Counted from the stretch's first letter, positions 50,890 through 61,473 are shown. The stretch is 64,000 nucleotides of DNA from UKL13-3 sp943369665 (GCA_943369665.1 CALRNX020000001.1:806001-870000); one strand, 5' to 3'. Program-made: numbers and translations. The notes: generated by a model not told the origin, from the letters alone.

Positions 50890-53800
50890 TTAGTTCAATT
50901 TATACTCAACCCCCATCTCCTCCAGCGCTTTCACCATTTCATTTTCAAAATTAATCTTAAAACGGGTACTGACGGCACTCACTGCCATTTTCTGATCATC
51001 ATCTTTGATATTTAACTTTAACACAGCAGTTCCCTTATGGTTTTGAACAAGTGATTGAAATTGTTGTAAAAATCCATTTTTCAGCCTGTCGGACTTTAAC
51101 GTTAAGGTTACCTGGTTGAGCAAACGCTCCCTCACTTCAGCCAATAGCATAATCTGGTTCACCTTAAACTCAAACTGATCGGGGCTTCTGAACCCGGGTT
51201 TCATGATTCCTTTAATATACAACATCTGCCCGATGGTGAGAAAATGTTTGAAGCGTAAAAAATCTTCGCTCCACATGGTGATGCGAATATTGCCCGAATA
51301 ATCTTCTAACGTAAAACTACCATAAGGTTTATTGTTTTTCCCCATTCGCTCGAACACATCGGTAATAACACCTGCAATATTCAGCTCTTTATTTTTATAC
51401 TCTTCGGCACGACTGATATCAGTTACATTGAAGTTTTTAAACTCAATTTTATAGTCATCCAACGGATGTCCGGAAAGGTACATTCCGATCACCTCTTTTT
51501 CTTTGCCCAGTTTTTTAATTAAAGGCCAAGGTTCGCAAGGTGGAATAGTCGGTTCCGTAAGGGTTACCATTTGTGTTCCTCCGAACAACGATTGTTGATT
51601 ATTGGATTCATTGTTTTGGGCATTGCTTCCAAAACGAATGGCTTTTTCAAGCAAATTTGGTTCTTCGCTGTCTTCCGGGAAAAAGTACTGTGCACGGTGA
51701 ATATTCTCAAAACAATCCAATGCACCGCCTATGGCCAAACCTTCGAGTGTTTTTTTGTTGACCGCACGCAAATTGACACGTGAAGTCAAGTCAAACAAGG
51801 TTGTAAAAGGACCATGCTCTTCCCTGTTTTTGATAATTTCTTCAACAGCCGCTTCTCCTACCCCTTTGATGGCCCCAAGTCCAAAACGGATCTCACCTTT
51901 TTTATTTACCGAAAAATCTACCTGCGACTCGTTGATATCCGGTCCTAAAACAGGAACCCCCATACGTTTACACTCCTCCATAAAGAACGTAACCTTTTCG
52001 ATATTGCTTTGGTTATGGGTAAGTACGCTCGACATGTATTCACCCGGATAGTGGGCTTTCAGGTAACCTGTTTGAAATGCCACAAAAGCATAACAGGTAG
52101 AGTGTGATTTATTAAAAGCATACGATGCAAAGGCTTCCCAATCTGTCCACACTTTTTCCAAAATCGTTTCATCGTGTCCGTTTGCTTTGGCATTTTCAAT
52201 AAATTGAGGCTTCAGCTTATCGAGGGTCTTTTTATCTTTTTTACCCATTGCTTTACGCAAAATATCGGCATCGCCTTTACTAAAGTTTGCGAGTTTTTGC
52301 GAGAGCAACATTACCTGCTCCTGGTAAACGGTAATTCCGTAAGTGTCTTTTAAGTGACCTTCCATGGCCTCCAAATCGTACATTACAGCTTCTTTGCCAT
52401 GCTTACGGGCAATGTAATTGGGAATGTATGCAATCGGGCCCGGCCTGTACAAGGCATTCATGGCAATCAGATCTTCGAACCTGTCGGGTTTCAGGTCTTT
52501 TAAGTGCTTTTGCATTCCGGGACTTTCAAACTGGAAAGTTCCATTGGTTTCGCCACGGGCAAAAAGGTCTAATGTTTTTTTATCGTCAAGCGGGATATGA
52601 TCAATATCGATATCAATGCCGTGATTTTGTTTAATGAGTTTCAGGGCATCGCGAATAATGGAAAGATTTCGCAAACCCAAAAAGTCCATCTTAATAACAC
52701 CTGCATCCTCAATTACTTTTCCATCGTATTGGGTAACCAATAAATTAATATCCTTTACTGTTGATACCGGAATCAGATCCGTCAGATCGGAAGGTGCAAT
52801 GATGATACCCGCTGCATGGATGCCTACTCCGCGAACAGATCCTTCAAGGATCAACGCCTCTTTTAAAACGGTAGCCTGCAGATCGGTTCCTGCATGTATT
52901 TCCCGCAGTTTTTTAACATTATCAATATCTTCGCTTTGTAAACCTTCTTTATCGCGTAAACTTTTATCGCCATCAATAGGCGCATTGATCACCCTGTCGA
53001 GTGAAATACCGGGTTTATCAGGTACCAGTTTCGCAAGCATATTGGATTCGAGCAATGGTAGGTCCATAACACGCGCCACATCCTTTATACTCATTTTAGC
53101 AGCCATCGAACCATATGTTACAATATGAGCAACCTGGTTTTTGCCATATTTTTCAACTACATAATCGATCACTTTCTGACGGCCATCATCATCAAAATCC
53201 GTATCAATATCGGGCATCGACTTACGATCGGGATTTAAGAAACGCTCGAATAGCAAATCATATTTGATAGGGTCAATATTGGTGATCCCAATACAATAAG
53301 CCACCACAGACCCGGCAGCCGAACCACGACCCGGACCAATAAAAACCCCCATATTGCGGCCTGCTGCAATAAAATCGGATACAATTAAAAAGTAACCGGC
53401 AAAACCCATTGTGCGAATGGTGTGCAACTCAAACTTTAATCGTTCCTCAACTTCAGGAGTAATTTCCTTGTAACGTTCCTTGGCTCCTGTCCAGGTAAGG
53501 TGCTCCAGGTAATCATCCTGGTTGGTAAAGTTTTCGGGTAATGGAAAGGCAGGTAATAAAATATCGCGTTTCAGATCCAACAACTCCACCTTATCGACAA
53601 TCATGTTTGTGTTATCGATGGCCTGAGGCACATCGGCAAACAAGGTTTTCATTTCCTCTGTTGTCTTGAAGTAAAACTGGTCGTTGGCAAATGCAAAACG
53701 TTTCCCTTTAACAAAAGAATCATCATCGCTAAATTCTTTCATGGTGGGAGTACTCTGTTTTTCTCCTGTGTTTATACACAACAAAATATCATGTGCGTTC

Positions 53801-54468
53801 CAATCCTTCTGGTCTACATAATGAGAATCGTTTGAAGCAATGATGGGTACATTATGTTTGGCTGCAAACTTTAATAATACTTCGTTCACCTTATTCTGAT
53901 CCGGAATATCATGGCGTTGAAGCTCTACATAATAATCATCACCAAACAGATCGAGCCACCACTTAAATTCCTTTTCACCTTCTTCTTCGCCTTTGCGTAA
54001 AATGGCTTTGGGTACCATTGCTCCGATGCAACAGGTTGTTGCAATAAGCCCTTCATGGTATTTTTCAATCAACTCTTTATCAATGCGGGGATACTTTCCA
54101 TACAAGCCCTCCATGTATCCAAGCGAACATAACTTTACCAGGTTTTTGTATCCCTGCTCGTTTTTTGCTAATAATAACTGATGAAAGCGTTGATCTTTGT
54201 CTTCTTTGGTAAATGTTCGTTTGTGTCTGTCGGCTACCACATAAAACTCGCAACCCACAATCGGTTTCACCAGGGGTTTACCATCTGCGCCTTTCATTTT
54301 ATATGCTTCGGCCACAAACTTAAACGCACCAAACATGTTCCCATGATCAGTTAAGGCCATGGCAGGCATATTATCGGCTGCAGCCTTTTTATATAGCTTT
54401 CCGATATCGGCCGCTCCATCCAAAAGCGAAAACTGTGTGTGTACGTGTAAGTGAGAAAACTGAGACAT
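50890..54468 (-). CDS. dnaE: DNA polymerase III alpha subunit
   Basis: A 1192-residue replicative polymerase. It has the PHP domain at the N-terminus (HLHVHTQFSLLDGA), the catalytic palm with acidic GRGSAAGS and PDIDTDFDDDGR, the tandem helix-hairpin-helix, an OB fold (GVITDVFERMGKNNKPYGSF), and a C-terminal clamp-binding end. This is the single-gene dnaE type (about 1150-1250). It lies alone, before trxA on the same strand. Confidence 0.96.
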   Translation of the reverse strand: MSQFSHLHVHTQFSLLDGAADIGKLYKKAAADNMPAMALTDHGNMFGAFKFVAEAYKMKGADGKPLVKPIVGCEFYVVADRHKRTFTKEDKDQRFHQLLLAKNEQGYKNLVKLCSLGYMEGLYGKYPRIDKELIEKYHEGLIATTCCIGAMVPKAILRKGEEEGEKEFKWWLDLFGDDYYVELQRHDIPDQNKVNEVLLKFAAKHNVPIIASNDSHYVDQKDWNAHDILLCINTGEKQSTPTMKEFSDDDSFVKGKRFAFANDQFYFKTTEEMKTLFADVPQAIDNTNMIVDKVELLDLKRDILLPAFPLPENFTNQDDYLEHLTWTGAKERYKEITPEVEERLKFELHTIRTMGFAGYFLIVSDFIAAGRNMGVFIGPGRGSAAGSVVAYCIGITNIDPIKYDLLFERFLNPDRKSMPDIDTDFDDDGRQKVIDYVVEKYGKNQVAHIVTYGSMAAKMSIKDVARVMDLPLLESNMLAKLVPDKPGISLDRVINAPIDGDKSLRDKEGLQSEDIDNVKKLREIHAGTDLQATVLKEALILEGSVRGVGIHAAGIIIAPSDLTDLIPVSTVKDINLLVTQYDGKVIEDAGVIKMDFLGLRNLSIIRDALKLIKQNHGIDIDIDHIPLDDKKTLDLFARGETNGTFQFESPGMQKHLKDLKPDRFEDLIAMNALYRPGPIAYIPNYIARKHGKEAVMYDLEAMEGHLKDTYGITVYQEQVMLLSQKLANFSKGDADILRKAMGKKDKKTLDKLKPQFIENAKANGHDETILEKVWTDWEAFASYAFNKSHSTCYAFVAFQTGYLKAHYPGEYMSSVLTHNQSNIEKVTFFMEECKRMGVPVLGPDINESQVDFSVNKKGEIRFGLGAIKGVGEAAVEEIIKNREEHGPFTTLFDLTSRVNLRAVNKKTLEGLAIGGALDCFENIHRAQYFFPEDSEEPNLLEKAIRFGSNAQNNESNNQQSLFGGTQMVTLTEPTIPPCEPWPLIKKLGKEKEVIGMYLSGHPLDDYKIEFKNFNVTDISRAEEYKNKELNIAGVITDVFERMGKNNKPYGSFTLEDYSGNIRITMWSEDFLRFKHFLTIGQMLYIKGIMKPGFRSPDQFEFKVNQIMLLAEVRERLLNQVTLTLKSDRLKNGFLQQFQSLVQNHKGTAVLKLNIKDDDQKMAVSAVSTRFKINFENEMVKALEEMGVEYKLN

Positions 54469-54521
54469 CTATAATTAACAATCGAATACTAAATAATTGA
54501 ATTTCGAATTTTAAAGGCTGG

Positions 54522-54546
54522 TTATTGAATGGTTCACATTCAATAA
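54522..54546. repeat. 10-base inverted repeat
   Basis: TTATTGAATG (54522-54531) and CATTCAATAA (54537-54546) are exact reverse complements around a five-base loop, GTTCA. No T-run follows, so it is not a terminator; it could be a binding site for a regulator of dnaE (about 54 bases upstream of its start). Confidence 0.5.
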
Positions 54547-54765
54547 TTACAACTCCTTAAATTCTAAAAGGTTCCATTCTATTAAAAATTGAAAATTGAA
54601 CCTCTCAAATGTATTGAAACGGGGGGACAAAAACGGGTTTGTTGAAAAGTTGGGGAATCATCAAAAAATCAGCCCCCTAAAATGTGGACGATCAAGCCAT
54701 ATGCAACCAATTGCGGACAAATAGGAATCTTTTACCTTTATAATGTGAATTTAACCGCTTTAAAA

Positions 54766-54796
54766 ATTGCATTTTATAAAAACTTATATAGTTTTG
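54766..54796 (+). promoter_or_regulatory. Bacteroidota-type promoter
   Basis: ATTG (54766-54769), 19 bases, then TAGTTTTG (54789-54796), an exact TAnnTTTG. Transcription should begin near 54803, about 32 bases before the ATG of the T9SS gene. Confidence 0.7.
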
Positions 54797-54834
54797 GCAT
54801 TGCGAAATCAATTAACAATTAAATAATATCAAAT

Positions 54835-56712
54835 ATGAAAAAGTTCTACCTTTTAGGACTGATTGCTACAAGTTTTGTTGTAAATGCTCAACAAAAAAAC
54901 ATTCCTAGCGCACCCAATCAGTCGAGAGTAACTACAAAAAAGCAAGCTGACTATGTGCCTGCATCGCCTGTGAGAGTAAATAATACTAATACAAAAGCGA
55001 CAAGTGGCTACAACAAAACCAGTAGCTGGGCTCCTGTTGCACAAACAATGTTTGACAGACCAACCAATGCTTCTACCTATAGAAGGATCATCTCATATCC
55101 TAATGGAAAAGTAAGTGTTAACTGGACAGCATCTGATGATGGAAGCACAAATGGATACCTTTCTCGTGGATCGGGATACAATCATTTTAACGGAACAACA
55201 TGGACTGGTTTAGGAAACAGCAGGATTGAAACAGAGCGCGCAGGTTACCCGAATTTGGATTATGATCCGAATAACAACCGCGAGATCATTTTAAGCCACA
55301 AAGTTGATACTGCAGGTCTTTCAAGAGGTTTGATGTATTCAACAAATGCAGGAATCGGAAGCAATGTATGGACTTCCCAAGTGGTATTGGATACGGTTGT
55401 AACTTCACCTGGTATTTTATGGCCAAGAACAGTTGTTTCAGGAAATAACTTAATCGTTATTGCTTCTTTCACAGATTCAAGTAAAGCTCAGCCTAACAGG
55501 GTTGTATTGAATGGTGTGAGAGCTCCTCAGGTATATTCAAGATTAAACTTAACATCGGGTGTTTGGGAAGTTAAAAACCAAACACTTCCTGAATATGATG
55601 GTTCTCGCTATTACACCGGAGGTGGAGATAATTATGCAATTGCTGCAAATGGTAACCATGTGGCCATTTTAATGGGTGGTCTTTTTGATGATATGGCACT
55701 TTGGAAATCGTCTGATAATGGTGTTAGCTGGACCAAAACCATTATTGATTCATTCCCAATTCCTGCTTATGATTTGAAACAAGTTTTGGATACTACTTTC
55801 ACTTGTGACGGTTCAGTGAGTGTAACTGTTGACGAAAGTGGAAATGCACATTGTTTCTGGTCATTGGCCCGTATCATGGATAAAGATAATATCACTGATA
55901 ACCTTTTCACATCTTTCCCGGGTCAAAACCAAATTTTGTATTGGTACGAAGGCAGACCTGATAGTATTGTTACTGCAGGATTTTCACCAGAAGATCCAAC
56001 TGATGCTGATGATACATGGACTATTGGTTCAGTTATCGAAGACAGAGCGCAATATGGTAGTTTAAGTATGACTTCTGCTCCTTATGTGGTTAGAAGTGGT
56101 GACACTTTATACCTTACATACCATAGTAGAACCGATAACGATCTTGATGCTTCAGGAATTGCCTTTACTGACATTTTCCTTGTAACTTCAACTGATAACG
56201 GAGCAACCTGGTCTGATCCTGTTAATTTAACGGCTGCAATGGGCTTCAATACAGAGCAAACATTTGCAAGTGTGGCTGCTGAATGTTCAACCAAACTTCG
56301 CTTAACATTTATTCAAGCTACAGCCCAAGGATTTTTTGATGCAGAAACAAACCCTGGTAAAGTTGGTCCATTCCAGATCATGTATTATGAGATACCGGTT
56401 GCTGATGTATTTAAAGATACTGCAATCATTGGTACTGGCGTAAACGAAGCAAACGATCTTTTCACTGTTTCAGCTAATTACCCTAACCCTTTCCGCAACT
56501 CAACAATTGTTCCTGTTAATTTAACTCAAAAAGCTGATGTTAAAATTACTGTAATGAACATCCTGGGAGAAGTGGTTTACAGCAAAAACTTTGACAATAC
56601 TACTGTTGGTGTTAACCAATTGGAAGTAAACGGCAATTTTAAAACCGGTTTCTATATGTATACAGTAGAAGCTGCAGGATTTAAAGCCAGTGGTAAAATG
56701 CTTGCCGAATAA
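54835..56712 (+). CDS. secreted protein with Asp-box repeats and T9SS type A sorting domain
   Basis: A 625-residue exported protein. Signal peptide (ends VVNAQQK), a beta-propeller-like body with at least two Asp boxes (SSDNGVSW, about residue 300; STDNGATW, about 455), as in sialidases and their non-enzymatic relatives, and a C-terminal type IX sorting domain (about 545-625, with NYPNPFRNSTIVPV, VYSKNF and GFYMYTVEAAGFKASGKML). The last part is cut off on export through the T9SS. No catalytic sialidase residues are assured. Strong promoter upstream and terminator downstream make it a single-gene unit. Confidence 0.9.
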   Translation: MKKFYLLGLIATSFVVNAQQKNIPSAPNQSRVTTKKQADYVPASPVRVNNTNTKATSGYNKTSSWAPVAQTMFDRPTNASTYRRIISYPNGKVSVNWTASDDGSTNGYLSRGSGYNHFNGTTWTGLGNSRIETERAGYPNLDYDPNNNREIILSHKVDTAGLSRGLMYSTNAGIGSNVWTSQVVLDTVVTSPGILWPRTVVSGNNLIVIASFTDSSKAQPNRVVLNGVRAPQVYSRLNLTSGVWEVKNQTLPEYDGSRYYTGGGDNYAIAANGNHVAILMGGLFDDMALWKSSDNGVSWTKTIIDSFPIPAYDLKQVLDTTFTCDGSVSVTVDESGNAHCFWSLARIMDKDNITDNLFTSFPGQNQILYWYEGRPDSIVTAGFSPEDPTDADDTWTIGSVIEDRAQYGSLSMTSAPYVVRSGDTLYLTYHSRTDNDLDASGIAFTDIFLVTSTDNGATWSDPVNLTAAMGFNTEQTFASVAAECSTKLRLTFIQATAQGFFDAETNPGKVGPFQIMYYEIPVADVFKDTAIIGTGVNEANDLFTVSANYPNPFRNSTIVPVNLTQKADVKITVMNILGEVVYSKNFDNTTVGVNQLEVNGNFKTGFYMYTVEAAGFKASGKMLAE

Positions 56713-56734
56713 TATTGAATCTATTCTATTTTTG

Positions 56735-56771
56735 AAAGGCACTCAATCTTATTGAGTGCCTTTCTTATTTT
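56735..56771 (+). terminator. terminator after the T9SS protein gene
   Basis: Arms 56735-56747 and 56751-56763 are perfect over 13 bases with a three-base loop, then a T-rich run. The end of this stem overlaps the first TTG of the CDF frame, which is thus an unlikely start. Confidence 0.88.
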
Positions 56772-56778
56772 TGGAGTC

Positions 56779-57765
56779 TTGGAAAAATTAACGGTTACAA
56801 ATGTAAAAGCAATCCGAAACGTGTTGATCGCAGGTATAGCGATCATGCTGTTAAAGTTTATTGCTTTTTTTATCACGCATTCCAACGCCATTTTGAGCGA
56901 TGCACTGGAATCGATCATCAACGTTGTAGCGGGTGCATTTGCTTTATACAGTTTGTGGTTAGCAGCCAAACCCAAAGATGCTGCTCATCCATACGGTCAT
57001 GGAAAAATTGAATTTGTTTCGGTTGGTTTTGAAGGAGGGTTAATTTTATTGGCCGGTATTGTGATCATCGGAAAATCGATCATCAATATCGTGAATCCGG
57101 TAGCCATCAATCAATTGGATATAGGTGCAGCATTGGCAGCAGCTGCAGGACTTGCCAATTATTTCCTGGGTACTTTTTTAATCAATACAGGCAAAAAAAA
57201 TAACTCCATCACACTTATTGCTGACGGGAAACATTTACTGAGCGATACCTGGAGCAGTATTGGTTTGCTTGCTGGTGTTATTCTGATGTATTTTACCCAA
57301 TGGGTTTGGCTCGATAATATCATCGCTATTGGATTTGGTTTTGTGATCATCTATACGGGATACAAACTTATACGCAGGTCTTTAGCAGGTTTAATGGATG
57401 AGGCAGATGAGAATGTTTTAACAGAGATCGTTCAGGTATTAAATCTTCACCGGCACAATAACTGGATTGATATCCACAATTTGCGTATTCAACAATATGG
57501 TTCAAGTTTTCACATCGATTGCCATATTACATTACCTTGGTATAATGATCTCAAAACATCGCACGATGACCTCAAAAATATTGAAGATTTGGTTTCGAAA
57601 GAATTTAACAACAAAGTTGAATTATTTATTCACCCCGACCCGTGCCTGCCTTTTAGCTGTAGCGTTTGCCAGCTAACAAACTGTAGCGTGCGGCAAAACC
57701 CATTCAAACACAAAGTTGAATGGACAGTGGAAAATGTAATGACGAATGTGAAGCACAGTGTATAA
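56779..57765 (+). CDS. cation diffusion facilitator family transporter
   Basis: A 328-residue CDF exporter of divalent metals such as Zn, Co or Fe in exchange for protons. Six membrane helices; the metal-site marks are SNAILSDALESI (S-N-x-x-x-S-D-A) and HLLSDTWSS, with HPYGHGKIE between; C-terminal cytoplasmic domain with Cys-rich end (CLPFSCSVCQLTNC), suggesting metal or redox sensing. No ATG is near; TTG at 56779 is the likeliest start, with a GGAG two bases before it. A TTG at 56752 lies in the terminator stem. Confidence 0.83.
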   Translation: MEKLTVTNVKAIRNVLIAGIAIMLLKFIAFFITHSNAILSDALESIINVVAGAFALYSLWLAAKPKDAAHPYGHGKIEFVSVGFEGGLILLAGIVIIGKSIINIVNPVAINQLDIGAALAAAAGLANYFLGTFLINTGKKNNSITLIADGKHLLSDTWSSIGLLAGVILMYFTQWVWLDNIIAIGFGFVIIYTGYKLIRRSLAGLMDEADENVLTEIVQVLNLHRHNNWIDIHNLRIQQYGSSFHIDCHITLPWYNDLKTSHDDLKNIEDLVSKEFNNKVELFIHPDPCLPFSCSVCQLTNCSVRQNPFKHKVEWTVENVMTNVKHSV

Positions 57766-57784
57766 AATCGAAATGCTGATTTTA

Positions 57785-59182
57785 CTAGAATATCTTTCCC
57801 GGATTTAAGATAAAATGAGGATCGAATGCCTCTTTGATCTTGCGCATTAAGTCGAGTTGAAATTGGGGCATCACTACCTGCATGTATGGTTTTTGCACAA
57901 GACCTATTCCGTGTTCGCCACTGATGGTTCCTTTGAGTTCTTTGCAAAGCGTAAATATTTCGATGATGGCTTCGGTTATTTCGTTGTTCCAAAAATCATC
58001 TCCCAATTGATCTTTTAAAATATTCACATGTAGGTTGCCATCGCCAGCATGTCCGTAACAAACTGTACGAAAACCATATTTGTTTCCGATCTCTTTCACT
58101 CCTCTGAACAAAGCAGGTAAAGTTGCTCTCGGCACCACAGTATCTTCTTCTTTGTAGGTATTGTTATGCTTGGTAGCTTCCCCTATGCTTCTTCTCAGTT
58201 TCCAGAAATACTCCTTTTCATCAGCAGTTTGGGCAAACAATACTTCACCACTATTGTGCTGATAAAGTACCTCACTGATCGTTTCACATTCTTTCATCAT
58301 CAGGTCGGGATCATTGCCATCAACCTCTATCAGCAAGTATGCCTCTACTCCTCTTTCAATTGCAAAATTCATATCCAACATGGCTGCCGAAAGCCTGAAT
58401 CCTTCAGGTTCCACAAATTCACATGCACTTGGATTGCATCCTGCCAAAAAGATCCCGTTCACGGCTGCACAAGCATTTTCGGGCGAACCAAACGGAGCCA
58501 ACATTAATAAAGTGTGTTGCGGATGTGGAATCAATTTCAACACCATTTTAGTAACAATACCCAATGTTCCTTCGCTGCCAATCAATAAATGCGTGAGGTT
58601 GTAACCTGTAGAATATTTCAAGGTATTCGCTCCAGTCCAGATAATTTCACCGGTAGGTAATACAACTTCCAGGTTGAGTACATAATCCCGGGTTGTTCCG
58701 TATTTTAATGCCCGTGGTCCACCACTTGCATGGGCGATATTGCCACCCAAAAAACAACTTCCTTTACTGGCAGGATCAGGTGGATAGAACAAACCCTTTT
58801 CACGAACGGCAACCTGGAGCGCTTCATTTACAACTCCCGGTTCAACGGTTACCTGAAAATTTTGTTCATCAATGGCAAGAATTTCATTAAAACGTTCCAT
58901 TGAAATAACGACTCCTGCATATAAAGGTAAAGCACCACCACTAAGCCCTGTACCTGCACCACGAGGCGTTACAGGTATTTTATGCTCATTGCAGATAGTT
59001 AAAACAGATGCAATTTCGGTAGCCGTTCGGGGTTTTAAAACCACATCCGGATAGTATACCAGATCTTCGGTATGATCCTGCGCATATTGTTCCGTTTGGT
59101 CATTGCCAATTATGACAAACGGTTCGCCAACTATTTGTTGAAAGGCTTTTATTTGCGCTTCGGTCACTTTGTTATATTGCAT
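57785..59182 (-). CDS. FAD-linked oxidase, GlcD/lactate dehydrogenase type
   Basis: A 465-residue FAD enzyme of the PCMH/VAO family. The FAD segment PRGAGTGLSGGALPL is at about 75-89, the GGNIAHASGGPRALKYGTTRDYVL stretch is typical of GlcD, and the C-terminal GEHGIGLVQKPYM contacts the substrate. It oxidises a 2-hydroxy acid such as glycolate or D-lactate; the exact substrate is unknown. It stands alone, converging with the CDF gene. Confidence 0.88.
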   Translation of the reverse strand: MQYNKVTEAQIKAFQQIVGEPFVIIGNDQTEQYAQDHTEDLVYYPDVVLKPRTATEIASVLTICNEHKIPVTPRGAGTGLSGGALPLYAGVVISMERFNEILAIDEQNFQVTVEPGVVNEALQVAVREKGLFYPPDPASKGSCFLGGNIAHASGGPRALKYGTTRDYVLNLEVVLPTGEIIWTGANTLKYSTGYNLTHLLIGSEGTLGIVTKMVLKLIPHPQHTLLMLAPFGSPENACAAVNGIFLAGCNPSACEFVEPEGFRLSAAMLDMNFAIERGVEAYLLIEVDGNDPDLMMKECETISEVLYQHNSGEVLFAQTADEKEYFWKLRRSIGEATKHNNTYKEEDTVVPRATLPALFRGVKEIGNKYGFRTVCYGHAGDGNLHVNILKDQLGDDFWNNEITEAIIEIFTLCKELKGTISGEHGIGLVQKPYMQVVMPQFQLDLMRKIKEAFDPHFILNPGKIF

Positions 59183-59319
59183 GGTCGAAAATAAACACAG
59201 CCATACAAAGACACAAAGATTAATTATGAACAGGTAACAATAGAACCAGATAAAAAGATATTCCTATATTGGCTCCCTTTAAAAATATATTTAACAAACT
59301 ACTCTATATTTTAACTGAC

Positions 59320-61473
59320 ATGAAAAACAAACTTACATTCACGTTGTTCATCTGCACTTGCTTCATCGGAGCTGCATTTGCCCAGCAAAACATTACCCTC
59401 GAAGACATTTGGGCCAGAGGTTCATTTGTTGCCGAAGGAGTTTCGGGATTCAACTCTATGAAAGATGGTAAATACTACTCGGCACAAGATGAAAACGATA
59501 ATATTATTCGTTACAGTTTTGCTACCGGAGCCATTGTGGATACCCTATTAAAAAGCAGTGATATCGGGCTTAAAAACTTTGATTATACCTGGAGCGCAAC
59601 CGAAAACAAGCTTTTATTGCAAACCAATGCCAAATACATTTACCGTCATTCGTTTACAGCCAACGTGCATGTTTATGATGTCAAAAGTAAACAGCTAACA
59701 CAACCGATTCCTGATGCCGTAATGCTGGCTGAGTTCTCTCCTGACGGAAACAAACTGGCATATGTGCGCGAAAACAATTTATTTTATTATGACCTTGTTG
59801 CACAAAAGGAAACACAAATTACTTCAGACGGCAAATTCAACCATATTATCAACGGCTCAACTGATTGGGTTTACGAAGAAGAGTTTGCTTTAAGCAAAGG
59901 TTTTTACTGGAACAATGATGGCTCACAGTTGGCATTTTACAGGTTTGACGAAAGTGCGGTTAAAGAATTTAGCATGACAACATTCAACAACAAACTGTAC
60001 CCCGAACCATACGCCTTTAAATATCCAAAAGCAGGTGAGGCTAATTCAACAATCCAGATTTTTGTTTTTGACATCAACAAGGCATCGGAAAAGCTGATCG
60101 ATATCGGTGCAGAAACAGATATTTATATTCCCCGTATCAAATGGACACAAAACAACAATGCTTTATGTGTGTATCGCTTAAACAGGTTGCAAAACAAACT
60201 GGAGCTATTGCTGGCAAATACCAAAGATGGCTCTACCAAAACGATTTATACCGAAGAAAACAAAGCCTATATTGATATACCCGAAATAACCTTTTTGACC
60301 GATAACAAAACCTTTGTTTTGAACAGTGAAAAAAGTGGTTGGAATCATTTATACCAATACGACTTAAATGGAGCATTGCTTAAACAAATCACACAAGGAA
60401 ACTGGTCGGTGGATGATGTTTATGGAATTGATGAGAAATCAAAAACGATCTATGTTTCGACATCAGAAATTAATTCTGCAGAACGTTATGTGTATGCTGT
60501 TTCCCTTGATGGAAAATCAAAAAAACAACTGACCAAACGTACCGGATGGAATAGTGCCACATTCAATTCAAATTATACTTATTTCCTACTAACCAACTCA
60601 TCTATCAATACTCCCCCATTTTATGCATTGTGCGACAATAGCGGAAAAGAATTACGTGTATTGGAGGACAACAAAAAACTGTTGAGTAAACTTGGCAGTT
60701 ACAACCTGGTAAAAGCTGAGATGACTTCATATAAAAATGCCTATAACGAAGACTTAAATGCATTTGTGATCAAACCCGGGAACTTTGATGCAAGTAAAAA
60801 ATATCCGGTTTTGATGTACGTTTACGGAGGACCGGGGCATCAGCTTGCTGTAAACCGCTGGATGGGTTCAAACTATTTTTGGTTTGAGATGCTAGCCGAA
60901 AAAGGTTACATGATCGTTTGTGTGGATGGCCGCGGAACCGGATTTAAAGGTGAGGCATTTAAAAAATCAACTTACCTCCAATTAGGTAAATACGAAATTG
61001 AAGACCAGATATACGTTGCACAGCAATTGGGAAAACTACCATATGTGGATGCTGCACGAATCGGAATGTTTGGATGGAGTTTTGGCGGATACATGTCGAG
61101 TTTGGCGATAAGCAAGGGAGCTGATGTTTTTAAAGCAGCCATTGCCGTTGCTCCCGTAACCAACTGGAGATACTACGATAATATTTACACCGAACGTTTT
61201 ATGCGCACACCTCAGGAAAATGGCAAAAACTATGACGACAATTCCCCAATCAATCATGTCGAAAAAATTAAAGGGAATTATTTGATCATACACGGAACTG
61301 CCGATGACAATGTGCATTTTCAAAACTCGGTAGAAATGGTGAATACCATGATCAACAAAGGAGTGAAATTTGACAGCGAATATTATCCGAATAAAAACCA
61401 CAGTATTGGTGGTGGCAAAACAAGATTGCATTTGTACGATAAGATGACACGCTTTATTTTAGAGAAGCTTTAA
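59320..61473 (+). CDS. dipeptidyl peptidase IV
   Basis: A 717-residue S9B peptidase that removes X-Pro dipeptides from the N-terminus of peptides. Signal peptide (ends AAFAQQ), an eight-blade propeller (about 30-460), and an alpha/beta-hydrolase domain with Ser in GWSFGGYMS (about 588), Asp in GTADDNV (about 662) and His in NKNHSIGG (about 694). The DWVYEEEF segment has the two Glu that hold the substrate N-terminus. Two POT peptide carriers follow. I chose 59320; the frame runs to 59269. Confidence 0.94.
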   Translation: MKNKLTFTLFICTCFIGAAFAQQNITLEDIWARGSFVAEGVSGFNSMKDGKYYSAQDENDNIIRYSFATGAIVDTLLKSSDIGLKNFDYTWSATENKLLLQTNAKYIYRHSFTANVHVYDVKSKQLTQPIPDAVMLAEFSPDGNKLAYVRENNLFYYDLVAQKETQITSDGKFNHIINGSTDWVYEEEFALSKGFYWNNDGSQLAFYRFDESAVKEFSMTTFNNKLYPEPYAFKYPKAGEANSTIQIFVFDINKASEKLIDIGAETDIYIPRIKWTQNNNALCVYRLNRLQNKLELLLANTKDGSTKTIYTEENKAYIDIPEITFLTDNKTFVLNSEKSGWNHLYQYDLNGALLKQITQGNWSVDDVYGIDEKSKTIYVSTSEINSAERYVYAVSLDGKSKKQLTKRTGWNSATFNSNYTYFLLTNSSINTPPFYALCDNSGKELRVLEDNKKLLSKLGSYNLVKAEMTSYKNAYNEDLNAFVIKPGNFDASKKYPVLMYVYGGPGHQLAVNRWMGSNYFWFEMLAEKGYMIVCVDGRGTGFKGEAFKKSTYLQLGKYEIEDQIYVAQQLGKLPYVDAARIGMFGWSFGGYMSSLAISKGADVFKAAIAVAPVTNWRYYDNIYTERFMRTPQENGKNYDDNSPINHVEKIKGNYLIIHGTADDNVHFQNSVEMVNTMINKGVKFDSEYYPNKNHSIGGGKTRLHLYDKMTRFILEKL

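Larger units (their letters stand above)
54469..54834. other. intergenic stretch, dnaE to T9SS protein gene
   Basis: AT-rich with no reading frame I can support. It holds a perfect 10-base inverted repeat (54522-54546), the promoter of the T9SS gene (54766-54796), and presumably the dnaE promoter on the other strand. Confidence 0.6.
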
